Below are positions 17,947-27,251 of a DNA stretch of 64,000 nucleotides, piece after piece. The notes beneath the pieces are model-generated. The model was not told the DNA's origin and did no database searches. It was given only the letters and a program-made list of their open reading frames with translations. Position 1 is the stretch's first letter; the number at the start of each line of letters is the position of its first letter. The stretch is from the NCBI RefSeq assembly GCF_004022265.1, contig NZ_SAVB01000009.1, positions 94,505-158,504 of the forward strand, written 5' to 3'. The DNA comes from Paenirhodobacter ferrireducens. GTDB lineage: Bacteria > Pseudomonadota > Alphaproteobacteria > Rhodobacterales > Rhodobacteraceae. A program made the translations under genes and the position numbers.

Positions 17947-19061
17947 CCCGGCTCTTCGGCGAAGGGCGGGCGGGCCGCGGTGACGGCGATCTCCTCGCGG
18001 GTGCGGGGCAGGGCGTCGGGATGGTCCTCCTGCAGCCAGCCGATCAGCTTCTCGCGTATCTCGCAGCGCAGGTCGAAGGCGCGCGGCGCGGTCCGGGCCG
18101 AGACGAGCACGCGCACCTCCATCACCCACTCGCGGAAATCGGTGACCTGCAGCGCATAGACCTTGCCATCCCACAGGGGCGAGGCGGCGGCCAGCTCGCG
18201 CCCCTTGGTGCGGATCTCCCCGACCGGGGCGCGGTGGTCGAGATAGAGCAGCACGGTGCCGATCAGCTCGGCGCTCTCGCGGGTCCAGTTCTGGAACGGC
18301 TGCTCGATGAAATAGCTCAGCGGCACGATGAGGCGGCGCCAGTCCCACAACCGGATCACGACGTAAGTCGACGAAATCTCTTCGACATTGCCCCATTCGC
18401 CCTCGACGATGAGGGCGTCGTCGATGCGGATCGGCTGGGTGATGGCAAGCTGGATGCCGGCGATCAGGTTCTTCAGCACGGGTTGCAGCGCAAGGCCCAC
18501 GACGATGCCCGCCGCGCCGCCCGCAGCCAGCAGCGAGACGCCGTATTGCCGCACCGGCTCGAAGGTCATCAGCGCCGCGGCGGTGGCGAACAGGATCAGC
18601 ACCACCTTGGCGACCCGCATCAGGATGCGGGTCTGCGTGACATGCTTGCGGGCCAGCAGGTTGTCCTCGGCATCCAGCTTGAAGCGGCGCAGGTGCAGCG
18701 TCGTCCAGATCGAAAGCGCGGTCCAGGCGATCCAGGCGAGGCACAGGATGAAGGCGACCAGCAGAAGCTGCGCGAGCCCCGCCGCCACGGTTGCCCCGAG
18801 TGGTGCGAGCGACAGCGCGAAGCGCAGCGCGGCGATGGCAAGGACCAGCCGCAAGGGCGCTGCGCCCCGTCCGACGAGCGAGCGCCAGAACAGATCCCGC
18901 CCCGCCACCAGCCGGTGCAGCGCCCCGAAGACCAGCCGCCAGACCGCCAGCGCCAGCATCAGCGCCGCGCCCAGCACCAGCGCCGAGACCGCCCAACCGG
19001 GCAGCCACACCCCGGCCCGCGCGATCAGGGTTTCTAGGTCGGCCGTCATTGTCTTGCCCAT
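17943..19061 (-). CDS. Mechanosensitive ion channel (MscS) family protein
   Basis: 372-residue inner-membrane channel. It has four or more N-terminal helices and the pore-helix region GGAAGIVVGLALQPVLKNLIAGIQLAITQPIRIDDALIVEGEWG, which is the MscS TM3/beta-domain signature; a soluble C-terminal domain follows. Such channels release solutes on hypo-osmotic shock. I chose ATG 19061, just after GGAGGG; ATG 19049 is an alternative. The longer in-frame extension lacks a ribosome site. Confidence 0.88.
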   Translation of the reverse strand: MGKTMTADLETLIARAGVWLPGWAVSALVLGAALMLALAVWRLVFGALHRLVAGRDLFWRSLVGRGAAPLRLVLAIAALRFALSLAPLGATVAAGLAQLLLVAFILCLAWIAWTALSIWTTLHLRRFKLDAEDNLLARKHVTQTRILMRVAKVVLILFATAAALMTFEPVRQYGVSLLAAGGAAGIVVGLALQPVLKNLIAGIQLAITQPIRIDDALIVEGEWGNVEEISSTYVVIRLWDWRRLIVPLSYFIEQPFQNWTRESAELIGTVLLYLDHRAPVGEIRTKGRELAAASPLWDGKVYALQVTDFREWVMEVRVLVSARTAPRAFDLRCEIREKLIGWLQEDHPDALPRTREEIAVTAARPPFAEEPG

Positions 19062-19236
19062 GTTCCCTCCTTTGCGCCGCAACGCAGCAGGGCGGGGCGG
19101 GGTTCCGTTGCACTTGCCAGCAACGGCGCGGCATTTTCCCGTGCAGGCCTGAAAACCGCCGCCATCATGCGTAAAATGCTTTTGCAGACAGTCTATTGCC
19201 TGTAAATTCCGGGCATGGACACGAAGGGAGGTGGCC

Positions 19237-20541
19237 GTGGCCCGTTCCGCCCTCACCGGCACGCGGATCCGCGAGCGGCGCACGGCGCTGCATGTGAAGC
19301 AGGCCGACCTTGCCCGCAGCGTCGGCATTTCCGCGGCCTATCTGAACCTGATCGAGCACAACCGCCGCCGCGTCGGCGATGACCTGCTCGAGACGCTTGC
19401 ACGCGCCCTCGGGGTCGAGCCGGTGGCGCTTTCGGAAGGGGCCGAGGCGGTGCTCTTCGACGGGCTGCGCGAGGCCGCGGTGGGGGCCGAGAAGGCCGGG
19501 CCCGAGCTTGAACGCATCGAGGAATTCGTCGGCCGATTCCCGGGCTGGGCCGCGGTCCTGGCCGATCGTCAGGCCCGCGTCGGCGCGCTGGAACGCGTGG
19601 TCGAGGCCTATGCCGAGCGGATGGCGCAGGACCCGTTCCTGCTCGACAATCTGCATGAGGTGCTCTCGGCGGTGACCTCGCTGCGCTCGACCGCGGCGAT
19701 CCTGGCCGAGACCGAGGACATCGAGCCGGAATGGCGCAACCGCTTCCTGCGCACCATGGCCGAGGAAAGCCTGCGGCTGTCGGGCACGGCGGAATCGCTG
19801 GTGGGCTATCTTGATGAAATGGAGACTGCCGAGACCGGTCTTGCCGCGCCGCTCGAACAGCTCGAGACTTGGCTGGCCGGGCGCGACTGGCATCTGGCCG
19901 AGCTCGAAACCGACGCCCCGCCGGCGCCCGAGGCGCTGATCGAGGGGGTGCCGGAACTCGCCTCGGCCGCGGCGCGCGAGCTGGCGCTCGCCCATGTTGC
20001 CCGCGCGGCGGCCGAGGCGCGGGCGCTGCCGCTGGCGGCGTTCTCCGATGCGCTGGCCGAGCTCGGGCCCGAACCGGGGCTGCTGGCCGCGCGCTTTGGC
20101 GTGCCGGTCGGGATGGTCTTTCGCCGCCTTGCCACGCTGCCGCCCGGCCTGCCCGGGCGGGTGCCGGCGGGGCTTGTCGCCTGCGACGGCTCGGGCACGC
20201 TGACCCTGCGCCGGCCGGTGCCGGGTTTTGCCCCGCCGCGCTTCGGCGCCGCCTGCCCGCTCTGGCCGCTCTACGAGGCGCTGGCCCGCCCGGCGCAGCC
20301 GGTGCGCGCGGTGATCGACATGGCCGGCCGGCTGCCGGCGCGTTTCCTCGCCTATGCCTGGTGCACCCAGCACCCGGTCGGCGGCTTCGACGGGCCGGTG
20401 CTGCGCGAGGCGATGATGCTGCTTCTGCCCGCCCCGCCCGGGCGCGAGGGGAACGAGCGCGCGGTTGGCAGCTCGTGCCGGATCTGTCCGCGCGCGGGCT
20501 GTCCGGGGCGACGCGAGCCCTCGATCCTGCCCGAACGTTGA
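19237..20541 (+). CDS. XRE family regulator, short-chain fatty acyl responsive (ScfR) type
   Basis: 434-residue DNA-binding protein. An N-terminal HTH_3 domain (about residues 8-62, KQADLARSVGISAAYLNLIEHNRRRVG) is followed by a long effector region of the DUF2083 type. It ends in the conserved cysteine cluster SSCRICPRAGC. Family members (ScfR/RamB-like) control acetate or propionate metabolism by sensing acyl-CoA. GTG 19237 is the start: AAGGGAGG lies at the right spacing and overlaps the alternative GTG at 19231. The neighbouring symporter-kinase fits carbon-source regulation. Confidence 0.85.
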   Translation: MARSALTGTRIRERRTALHVKQADLARSVGISAAYLNLIEHNRRRVGDDLLETLARALGVEPVALSEGAEAVLFDGLREAAVGAEKAGPELERIEEFVGRFPGWAAVLADRQARVGALERVVEAYAERMAQDPFLLDNLHEVLSAVTSLRSTAAILAETEDIEPEWRNRFLRTMAEESLRLSGTAESLVGYLDEMETAETGLAAPLEQLETWLAGRDWHLAELETDAPPAPEALIEGVPELASAAARELALAHVARAAAEARALPLAAFSDALAELGPEPGLLAARFGVPVGMVFRRLATLPPGLPGRVPAGLVACDGSGTLTLRRPVPGFAPPRFGAACPLWPLYEALARPAQPVRAVIDMAGRLPARFLAYAWCTQHPVGGFDGPVLREAMMLLLPAPPGREGNERAVGSSCRICPRAGCPGRREPSILPER

Positions 20542-20616
20542 GCCCCCCGACCGCGCGCCGTTTGACAGCACGGCCCCGGCCCGCGATAGTCGGCCGAGGG
20601 GGAGAGGAGGCACAGG

Positions 20617-21036
20617 ATGGCGCAACGTCAGGTGCTGCTGATCGAGGACGAGCCGCATATCGCCGAGGCGATCCGGTTCATCCTCGGACGTGCGGGATGG
20701 CAGGTCATGCTCGAGGCGAACGGGGCGCAGGCGCTCGCGCGCATTGCCGAGTTGCGACCCGAGGCCGTCATCCTCGATCTGATGCTGCCCGGCCGCTCAG
20801 GGCTCGAGATCCTGACCGATCTGCGCGCCGATCCGCGCCTTGCCGCAACGCCGGTGCTGATGCTGACCGCCCGCGGTCAGGCGCGCGACCGCGAGGCGGC
20901 CGAGCAGGCCGGCGCCACCGCCTTTCTGGCGAAACCCTTCGCCAATGCCGATGTCGTCGCCGCGCTCGAGGCGATCGCCGGGGCCGGCACCCCGGGCGGT
21001 GCCGCGGCCGCGGTCGCCGGGCCGGGGCAGCGCTGA
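20617..21036 (+). CDS. Single-domain response regulator
   Basis: 139 residues forming one receiver domain: acidic pair E10-D11 (LLIEDEP), phosphoacceptor D54 (VILDLMLPG), the threonine in LTARG and the lysine in LAKPF. There is no DNA-binding or enzymatic output, only an Ala/Gly tail of about 18 residues. It overlaps the next gene (TGATG) and leads an operon with the symporter-kinase, so it is likely that kinase's phosphorylation target or a relay. Confidence 0.9.
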   Translation: MAQRQVLLIEDEPHIAEAIRFILGRAGWQVMLEANGAQALARIAELRPEAVILDLMLPGRSGLEILTDLRADPRLAATPVLMLTARGQARDREAAEQAGATAFLAKPFANADVVAALEAIAGAGTPGGAAAAVAGPGQR

Positions 21037-21341
21037 TGCCGCGCGGCGCCGGCCAGCCGTTGTTCCTTGCCCGCCGGTCCTACCGCCGCCGGCGGATGAT
21101 GGACGGCGGTCGCGTGCTGCCGCTCCTCGGTGCGGTGCTGCTGCTGCTGCCCGGGCTGTGGCATTCGGACGGCAGCGACTGGCCCGGCACCGGCGCGGGC
21201 GGGATCTATCTCTTCCTCGTCTGGAGCGGGCTGATCCTTGCGGCCTTCGGCCTGGCCCGCGGCCTTGGCCCGGCGCTCGAGGCCGAGGAAGAGGCGGTGG
21301 GCGGGCCGCCGCTGGGCACCGGGCCGGGCGAGGACGGCTGA
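21036..21341 (+). CDS. Small two-helix membrane protein
   Basis: 101 residues with a basic N-terminus (RRSYRRRRMM) and two hydrophobic segments (about residues 27-41 and 57-76), ending in an acidic tail. It is translationally coupled to the receiver gene and ends 1 bp before the symporter-kinase start, so the three genes form one operon. It probably has a structural or regulatory role next to the kinase in the inner membrane. No known domain. Confidence 0.72.
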   Translation: MPRGAGQPLFLARRSYRRRRMMDGGRVLPLLGAVLLLLPGLWHSDGSDWPGTGAGGIYLFLVWSGLILAAFGLARGLGPALEAEEEAVGGPPLGTGPGEDG

Positions 21342-21342
21342 G

Positions 21343-24030
21343 ATGCCCTTCGACAGTCTCGTCGCGGTCAGCCTTGGTTACGTCATCCTCCTCTTCACCG
21401 TGGCCTTCGTCGCCGAGCGGCGGGCGCGCCTTGGCCGGCTGCGGTTCCTGCGCAGCCCCTGGGTCTATACCCTGTCGCTGTCGATCTATTGCACCGCCTG
21501 GACCTTCTATGGCGCGGTGGGCTATGCGGCGCGCTCGGGGCTCGAATTTGCCACCATCTACCTTGGCCCGACGCTGGTCTTCGTCGGCTGGTGGGCGCTC
21601 CTGCGCAAGCTGGTGCGGATCGGCCGGGCGCAGCGGGTGACCTCGATCGCCGACCTGATCTCCAGCCGCTATGGCAAGTCGAACCTGCTCGGCGTCATCG
21701 TCACGCTGATGTCGGTGGCCGCCGCCACGCCCTATATCGCACTGCAGCTGCAGTCGGTGACGCTGAGCTTCGGGGTCTTTGCCGCGGAGACGCCCGAGGG
21801 CTGGGCGCTGCCCGATCAGGGCTCGACGGCGCTGTGGATCGCGGGGGGGCTCGCGCTTTTCACCATCCTCTTCGGCACCCGCAACCTCGATGCGAACGAG
21901 CGCCACCACGGCGTCGTCATGGCGATCGCGCTCGAGGCGGTGGTGAAGCTGCTGGCGCTGGTCGCGGTCGGCGTCTTCGTCGTCTGGGGCATCGCCGACG
22001 GGCCGGCCGATGTGCTTGCCCGCATCGACGCCTCGCCGATTGCCGGCTGGGACCTGCGCCCGGGCCGCTTTGCCGGGCTGACCTTCGTCTCGGCCGCCGC
22101 CGTGCTGACCCTGCCGCGGATGTTTCAGGTGCTGGTCGTCGAGAATGTCGAGGAACGCCATCTGGCGACTGCAAGCTGGGCCTTCCCGGCCTATCTGATG
22201 CTGATGAGCCTTTTCGTCGTGCCGATTGCGGTCCTCGGGCTCGAGCGGCTGCCGGCGGGGGCGAACCCAGACCTGTTCGTTCTGACGCTGCCGCTGGCCG
22301 AGGGGCAGGGGCGGCTCGCGTTGCTGGCATTCCTCGGTGGCTTTTCCTCGGCCACCTCGATGGTGATCGTGGCGGCGATCGCGCTGGCCACGATGGTGTC
22401 GAACCACATCGTCACGCCGCTGTGGCTGGCGCTGCGCTCGGGCCGGGCGCAGCAGGGCGACGTGCGCGGCCTCGTGCTGACCAGCCGGCGACTGTCGATC
22501 GGCGCGGTACTGGCGATGGGGTATCTCTATTATCACCTTTCGGGCGGGGCCGAGGCGCTCGCGGCGATCGGGCTGATTGCCTTCGTCGGCACCGCACAGG
22601 TGCTGCCGGCGCTGATCGGCGGGTTGTTCTGGCGCGGCGCGACCCATGTCGGGGCGACGGTGGGGCTGGTGAGCGGTTTCGCGATCTGGCTTTACGCGCT
22701 TTTCCTGCCCTCCTTCGGCGGCGGCGGGCTGATGTCGGCGGGGCTGCTGGCAGAGGGGCCCTTCGGCATTTCCTGGCTGCGGCCGCAGGCGCTCTTCGGG
22801 CTCGAGGGGCTCGACCCGCTGCTGCATGCGCTGTTCTGGTCGCTGCTGGTGAACACGCTCGCCTTCCTCGTCTTCTCGATGACCAGCTTCCCGGGACCGA
22901 TGGAGCGGCTGCAGGGCGTGGCCTTCGTCAATGTCTTCGATCAGGGCCAGGGCGCGCGCAGCTGGTCGCGCGGTCAGGCCGAGGCCGAGGATCTGCTCAG
23001 CATGGCGCAGCGCATCCTGGGCGCCGAGGAGGCACAGCAGTTCTTCCAGACCCAGGCGGCAGCGCAGGGCAAGGCGGGCTTCCTGCCCGACCCGACGCCC
23101 GAGTTTCTGGCAAGGCTCGAGCGCCAGCTGGCAGGCTCGGTCGGTGCGGCGACGGCGCATGCGATGATCGCGCAGCTTATCGGCGGCGCCTCGGTCAGCG
23201 TGCAGGACCTGATCGCCGTGGCCGGCGAGGCCGCCGACATCAAGGAATATTCGGCCCGCCTCGAGGCGAAGTCCGAAGAGCTGGCCCGCACCGCGCGCGC
23301 GCTGCGCGAGGCGAATGAGAAGCTGACCTCGCTGTCGGTGCAGAAGGACGCCTTCCTCGGTCAGATCAGCCACGAGCTGCGTACGCCGATGACCTCGATC
23401 CGCGCCTTTTCCGAGATCCTGATGGAGCCGGATCTGCCCGAGGCGCTGCGCGCGCAATATGCCGAGATCATCCACGAGGAGGCACGTCGGCTGACCCGGC
23501 TGCTCGACGACCTGCTTGACCTTTCCGTGCTCGAGCATGGCAAGGCGCAGCTCACCGTCTCGGTCGCCAACCTGCACGACCTGATCGACCGCGCCGTCGC
23601 CGCCGCCTCGAACACCCGCCCCGAGCGCGACCTCCGCCTCGAGCGCGACTTCCCGGCCGAGCACGTGCCGATCTTCACCGACACCGACCGGCTGGTGCAG
23701 GTGTTCATCAACCTCGTCTCGAACGCCCGCAAGTATTGCGATGCCGAGCGCGCGGTGCTGCGCATCGAGGTGAAGCGGCGCGGCCAGAAGGTGCAGATCG
23801 ACTTCATCGACAATGGCTCGGGCATCCCGAAGGCAAGCCAGGCGCTGATCTTCGAGAAGTTTTCGCGCCTCACCGACACCTCGAAGGCCGGCGGCGCGGG
23901 GCTGGGGCTGGCGATCTGCCGCGAGATCATGGCCAATCTGGGCGGCAGCATCGACTATCTGCCGGGGCAGGGCGGGGCCGCCTTCCGCGTCACCCTGCCG
24001 CTGCGCCGGCGTGAGGGCGATGCCGCCTGA
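21343..24030 (+). CDS. Sodium/solute symporter-histidine kinase hybrid
   Basis: 895-residue inner-membrane sensor of the CbrA/CrbS architecture. An SSS/PutP-like module of about 12-13 helices (residues about 1-560) is followed by a helical linker, then a histidine kinase core. The core has H-box ISHELRTPMTSIRAFSEIL, N-box NLVSNARKYC, G1 DNGSGIP, F-box FEKFSR and G2 GAGLGLAICREIM. Related proteins couple solute sensing (acetate, histidine) to phosphorelay. The receiver at 20617 and the ScfR-type regulator upstream fit a carbon-source response. Confidence 0.93.
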   Translation: MPFDSLVAVSLGYVILLFTVAFVAERRARLGRLRFLRSPWVYTLSLSIYCTAWTFYGAVGYAARSGLEFATIYLGPTLVFVGWWALLRKLVRIGRAQRVTSIADLISSRYGKSNLLGVIVTLMSVAAATPYIALQLQSVTLSFGVFAAETPEGWALPDQGSTALWIAGGLALFTILFGTRNLDANERHHGVVMAIALEAVVKLLALVAVGVFVVWGIADGPADVLARIDASPIAGWDLRPGRFAGLTFVSAAAVLTLPRMFQVLVVENVEERHLATASWAFPAYLMLMSLFVVPIAVLGLERLPAGANPDLFVLTLPLAEGQGRLALLAFLGGFSSATSMVIVAAIALATMVSNHIVTPLWLALRSGRAQQGDVRGLVLTSRRLSIGAVLAMGYLYYHLSGGAEALAAIGLIAFVGTAQVLPALIGGLFWRGATHVGATVGLVSGFAIWLYALFLPSFGGGGLMSAGLLAEGPFGISWLRPQALFGLEGLDPLLHALFWSLLVNTLAFLVFSMTSFPGPMERLQGVAFVNVFDQGQGARSWSRGQAEAEDLLSMAQRILGAEEAQQFFQTQAAAQGKAGFLPDPTPEFLARLERQLAGSVGAATAHAMIAQLIGGASVSVQDLIAVAGEAADIKEYSARLEAKSEELARTARALREANEKLTSLSVQKDAFLGQISHELRTPMTSIRAFSEILMEPDLPEALRAQYAEIIHEEARRLTRLLDDLLDLSVLEHGKAQLTVSVANLHDLIDRAVAAASNTRPERDLRLERDFPAEHVPIFTDTDRLVQVFINLVSNARKYCDAERAVLRIEVKRRGQKVQIDFIDNGSGIPKASQALIFEKFSRLTDTSKAGGAGLGLAICREIMANLGGSIDYLPGQGGAAFRVTLPLRRREGDAA

Positions 24031-24137
24031 GGTGGCGAAATCCCGTCGTCTCTCAATGATTTGTAAACCCTGAGGGGCGCATTCTGGCCGGCGAAGGCGC
24101 CCGTGCGGCGCGGGCAAAGGCGGGGCGGATCGGGCGG

Positions 24138-25268
24138 ATGGCGGCGCAGGCGCAGGACAGGTCGTTGTTGGCGCGCAAGGCAGAGGCGGGGCGGTGCGAG
24201 CCCGGCGCGCCGCCGATGACGGCCGAGCGGGCGATCTCGCAGGCGCTGTCGCGCGCGGCCGGCGAGATGTTCGATTTGCCGCTCGCCGTGCACGCGATCC
24301 GCGAGCGGCGGATGACGCTGGCCGACCTGCCGGAACTGCTTGAGGAGCTGTCGCTGCTTGCGCTGATCGAGGGGCCGCAGGAGACGCTCGGCCTGCTGGC
24401 CCTGCCGCCCGCGACGCTCGCGACGCTGATCGAGGTGCAGATGACCGGTCGGGTCGGGCGCGCCGCGGCACCGCCGCGCCGCCCGACCCGGGTCGATGCG
24501 GCGATGGCCGCGGCGTTCGTCGATGCCTTCCTCGAAGGGGTCGAGGAGGGACTCGAGGGGATGGAGGAGCAGGTCTGGGCGGGGGGCTATCGCTATGCCT
24601 CGCATCTTGACGATCCGCGCCCGCTTGGTCTGCTGCTCGAGGATCTGGGCTATCGGGTGTGGCAGCTTGATCTGCTGCTCGGCCCGCCCCCGGGGCGACC
24701 GGCGGGGCTTTTGTGGGCGGTGCCGGCGCAGGGCCGGTTCCGGCGGCAGCCGGTGCGGCGTGCGGCCGAGCCGGCGACGCATGTCGCCCCCGCGCCAGAC
24801 GGCGATGCGGCCGGGGCGGCCGACTGGGCGCGGCGGATGGAGGGCACGGTGATGGGCACGCAGGCGGTGCTCGAGGCGGTGCTGCACCGCGTCACCCTGC
24901 CGCTTGCCGCGGTGATGGCCTTCGCTTCCGGCACCCAGATCCCGTTGCCCGAGGATGCGCTCGAACGGCTGTCGCTCGAGGGGGCGGGGGGGCGGCGGCT
25001 TGCCCCGGCGCGACTTGGCCAGCACCGCGGTTTCCGCGCGCTGCGGCTGTCCTCCGACGAGGACGAGGCGGCGCCGCCACAGGCGGTGAAACCGCTGAAG
25101 ATGACCTCCGCGCCGCCGTTCGAGCCGGGGCCGAGCCCCTTTGCCGCCCGCTCCGCCGCCCCGCCCGCAACCGCAGGCACGGGGGCGCTCGGTCTTGCCA
25201 TGGACTGGGACGGCGACGCCGGGGAGGCACCGGCCAAACCGCCGGCGCGGCGCGGCTCCTTGGCCTGA
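24138..25268 (+). CDS. FliM/FliN (SpoA domain) flagellar motor C-ring-like protein
   Basis: 376 residues. The N-terminal two-thirds is helical and Ala/Leu-rich, with a FliM-like middle segment (VDAFLEGVEEGLEG). The region LHRVTLPLAAVMAFASGTQIPLPEDALERLSLEG looks like a SpoA surface-presentation domain of FliM/FliN. A Pro/Ala-rich tail follows. It stands alone here, with no other flagellar gene. A divergent FliM/FliN-family protein is the best call; participation in the switch is not shown. Confidence 0.68.
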   Translation: MAAQAQDRSLLARKAEAGRCEPGAPPMTAERAISQALSRAAGEMFDLPLAVHAIRERRMTLADLPELLEELSLLALIEGPQETLGLLALPPATLATLIEVQMTGRVGRAAAPPRRPTRVDAAMAAAFVDAFLEGVEEGLEGMEEQVWAGGYRYASHLDDPRPLGLLLEDLGYRVWQLDLLLGPPPGRPAGLLWAVPAQGRFRRQPVRRAAEPATHVAPAPDGDAAGAADWARRMEGTVMGTQAVLEAVLHRVTLPLAAVMAFASGTQIPLPEDALERLSLEGAGGRRLAPARLGQHRGFRALRLSSDEDEAAPPQAVKPLKMTSAPPFEPGPSPFAARSAAPPATAGTGALGLAMDWDGDAGEAPAKPPARRGSLA

Positions 25269-25275
25269 GCCGGGC

Positions 25276-26784
25276 TCAGACCACCATGCAGACGGTCTTC
25301 GTCTCGAGGTAGTTCTCGAGCCCGTTCGGCCCGTTCTCCACCCCCCAGCCCGAGGTCTTCATCCCGCCCTTCGGCAGCTCGGGCGAGAAGTAGCTGTGGC
25401 AATTCACCCAGACCGTGCCCGCCCGCACCGCTGCCGCCATCCGGTGCGCGGCGCTCAGGCTTTCGGTCCAGACCGAGGCGGCAAGGCCGTAGTCGGTGTC
25501 ATTGGCGAGCGCCAGTGCCTCCTCGGGCTCGTCGAAGGGGGTGATCGCGGTGACCGGGCCGAAGATCTCCTCGCGCATCAGCGCCATGTCGGGGGTGACG
25601 CCGGCAACGACCGTCGGCGCGAAGAAGGCCGGTGCCTCGGCAAAGCCCGTGCCGCCCGCCAGCACCTCCGCCCCCGCGGCGCGCCCGCCCGCGACATAGG
25701 CCGCGACGCGCGCCGCCTGGTCCGGGCTGACGAGGGGCCCGAGGTCCGACGCCGGGTCGAGCCCGTGGCCAAGCCGCAGCCGCCCCGCCTCGCGCGCCAG
25801 CCCCTCGGCCATCGCCTCGTAGAGCTTGCGCTGCACATAGACGCGCGAGCCGGCAACGCAGACCTGCCCGGAATTGGCGAAGATGCCGCGTGCGACGCCG
25901 GGGATGGCGAGCGACAGGTCGGCATCGGCCATCACGATCGCGGGCGACTTGCCGCCGAGCTCCAGCGTCAGCTTCTTCAGATTGCCGCGGGCCGAGCCGA
26001 GCAGGATCCGCCCGACCTCGGTCGAGCCGGTGAAGGCGACCTTGGCGACGCCGGGGTGACGGGCCAGCGCATCGCCCACCTCGGCGCCAAAGCCGGTCAG
26101 CAGGTTGACGACGCCCGCGGGCAGCCCCGCCTCGAGCATCAGCTCGCACAGCCGGATCGCGGTGAGCGAGGTCTCCTCGGCCGGTTTCAGCACCACGGTA
26201 CAGCCCGCGCACAGCGCCGGTGCCAGCTTCATCGCGGCCATCAGCAGGGGCGAGTTCCACGGCGTGATCGCCGCCACCACGCCGATCGGCTCGCGCCGGG
26301 TGTAGGCCATCACCTGCTTGCCGGCAGGCGCATAGCCGATCGAGGGGGTGATCGCGGTGCCGAGGATCTTGCTCGCATAGCCCGCATAATAGCGGAACTG
26401 CGCGATGGCGCCCGGGATCTCGCCGAAGCGGGCGGTGGCGAAGGTCTTGCCCTGATCGAGGCTTTCAAGCTCGGCCAGTTCGTCGGCGTGCGCCTCGATC
26501 GCATCTGCGATCTTCCACAGTAGCGCGCCGCGCGCCATCGGCAGCATCCGGGCCCAGTCGGGGCGGGAAAGCGCCGCCTGGGCCGCGGCAACGGCGGCCT
26601 CGGCCTCGGCCGCGCCGGCACGGGCGAGCGTGGCAAGGGGGGCTCCGGTCGCCGGATCGGTGGTCTCGAAGGTCGCGGCGGTGGCGATCCATTCGCCGTC
26701 GATCAGGATCTTCTTCGCGCCGCCCTGCAGAAAGGCGCGCGCGCCCTCGGTCTTCGGGGCATGGGGGATGAGGCTCAGGGTCAT
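25276..26784 (-). CDS. Aldehyde dehydrogenase family protein
   Basis: 502-residue NAD(P)-dependent enzyme oxidising an aldehyde to a carboxylate. It shows TPWNSP (oxyanion Asn region), FTGSTEVGR (cofactor), the general base in LELGGKSP, the nucleophile in NSGQVCVAGS and EEIFGPV. I chose ATG 26784, which overlaps the stop of the 2Fe-2S gene upstream (ATGA); the longer form has no independent support. It is the last gene of the leftward heterocycle operon and would finish oxidation of an aldehyde made by the GMC enzyme or the decarboxylase. Confidence 0.94.
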   Translation of the reverse strand: MTLSLIPHAPKTEGARAFLQGGAKKILIDGEWIATAATFETTDPATGAPLATLARAGAAEAEAAVAAAQAALSRPDWARMLPMARGALLWKIADAIEAHADELAELESLDQGKTFATARFGEIPGAIAQFRYYAGYASKILGTAITPSIGYAPAGKQVMAYTRREPIGVVAAITPWNSPLLMAAMKLAPALCAGCTVVLKPAEETSLTAIRLCELMLEAGLPAGVVNLLTGFGAEVGDALARHPGVAKVAFTGSTEVGRILLGSARGNLKKLTLELGGKSPAIVMADADLSLAIPGVARGIFANSGQVCVAGSRVYVQRKLYEAMAEGLAREAGRLRLGHGLDPASDLGPLVSPDQAARVAAYVAGGRAAGAEVLAGGTGFAEAPAFFAPTVVAGVTPDMALMREEIFGPVTAITPFDEPEEALALANDTDYGLAASVWTESLSAAHRMAAAVRAGTVWVNCHSYFSPELPKGGMKTSGWGVENGPNGLENYLETKTVCMVV

Positions 26785-27251
26785 GGCAGGTCTTTCAGGC
26801 GGTCGCGGGCGGTTCTCGCGCCGCGCAGGATCGAGTGGTAGCCGGTGCAGCGGCACAGGTTGCCCTCGAGCGCCTCGGCAATGCGGGCGTCATCGGGCAA
26901 AGGGCGGGCCGCGAGCAGCCCCGCCAGCGACATCATCATGCCGGGCGCGCAATAGCCGCACTGGAAGGCGTTTTCCTCCTCCATCGCGGCGGCGAGCGTC
27001 TCGCCCACGGGCAGGGCGGCAAGCCCGGCGATGGTGGTGATCGCGCGGCCCGCAACCTGCCAGCCCGAGAGCAGACAGGCGTTCACCGCGGCGCCGTCCA
27101 GAAGCACCGTGCAGGCGCCGCAGCGGCCGATGGCGCAACCCGCCTTGACCTCGGTCGCGCCAAGCCGCTCGCGCAGCGCATCGAGCAGGGTTTCCTCGGC
27201 GTCGATCGTCGCCGGGGCGCCGTTCAGGGTGAAGGCGAGGGGCGGGCTCAT
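26781..27251 (-). CDS. Molybdenum hydroxylase 2Fe-2S subunit
   Basis: 156-residue CoxS/XdhA-type electron-transfer subunit with two 2Fe-2S clusters. The plant-ferredoxin-type cluster uses C39, C44, C47 and C59 (GCAIGRCGAC, NAC); the second uses C98, C101, C133 and C135 (FQCGYC, LCRC). ATG 27251 overlaps the stop of the large subunit (ATGA), and its own stop overlaps the aldehyde dehydrogenase start. It passes electrons from the molybdenum centre to FAD. Confidence 0.94.
   Translation of the reverse strand: MSPPLAFTLNGAPATIDAEETLLDALRERLGATEVKAGCAIGRCGACTVLLDGAAVNACLLSGWQVAGRAITTIAGLAALPVGETLAAAMEEENAFQCGYCAPGMMMSLAGLLAARPLPDDARIAEALEGNLCRCTGYHSILRGARTARDRLKDLP

Noticed and set aside
20797..24471. 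1224-codon minus-strand open frame opposite the receiver/kinase operon
   Set aside because: The plus strand encodes well-conserved receiver and kinase motifs. The minus frame is Arg/Gln/His-rich low-complexity translation, as expected from GC-rich antisense.
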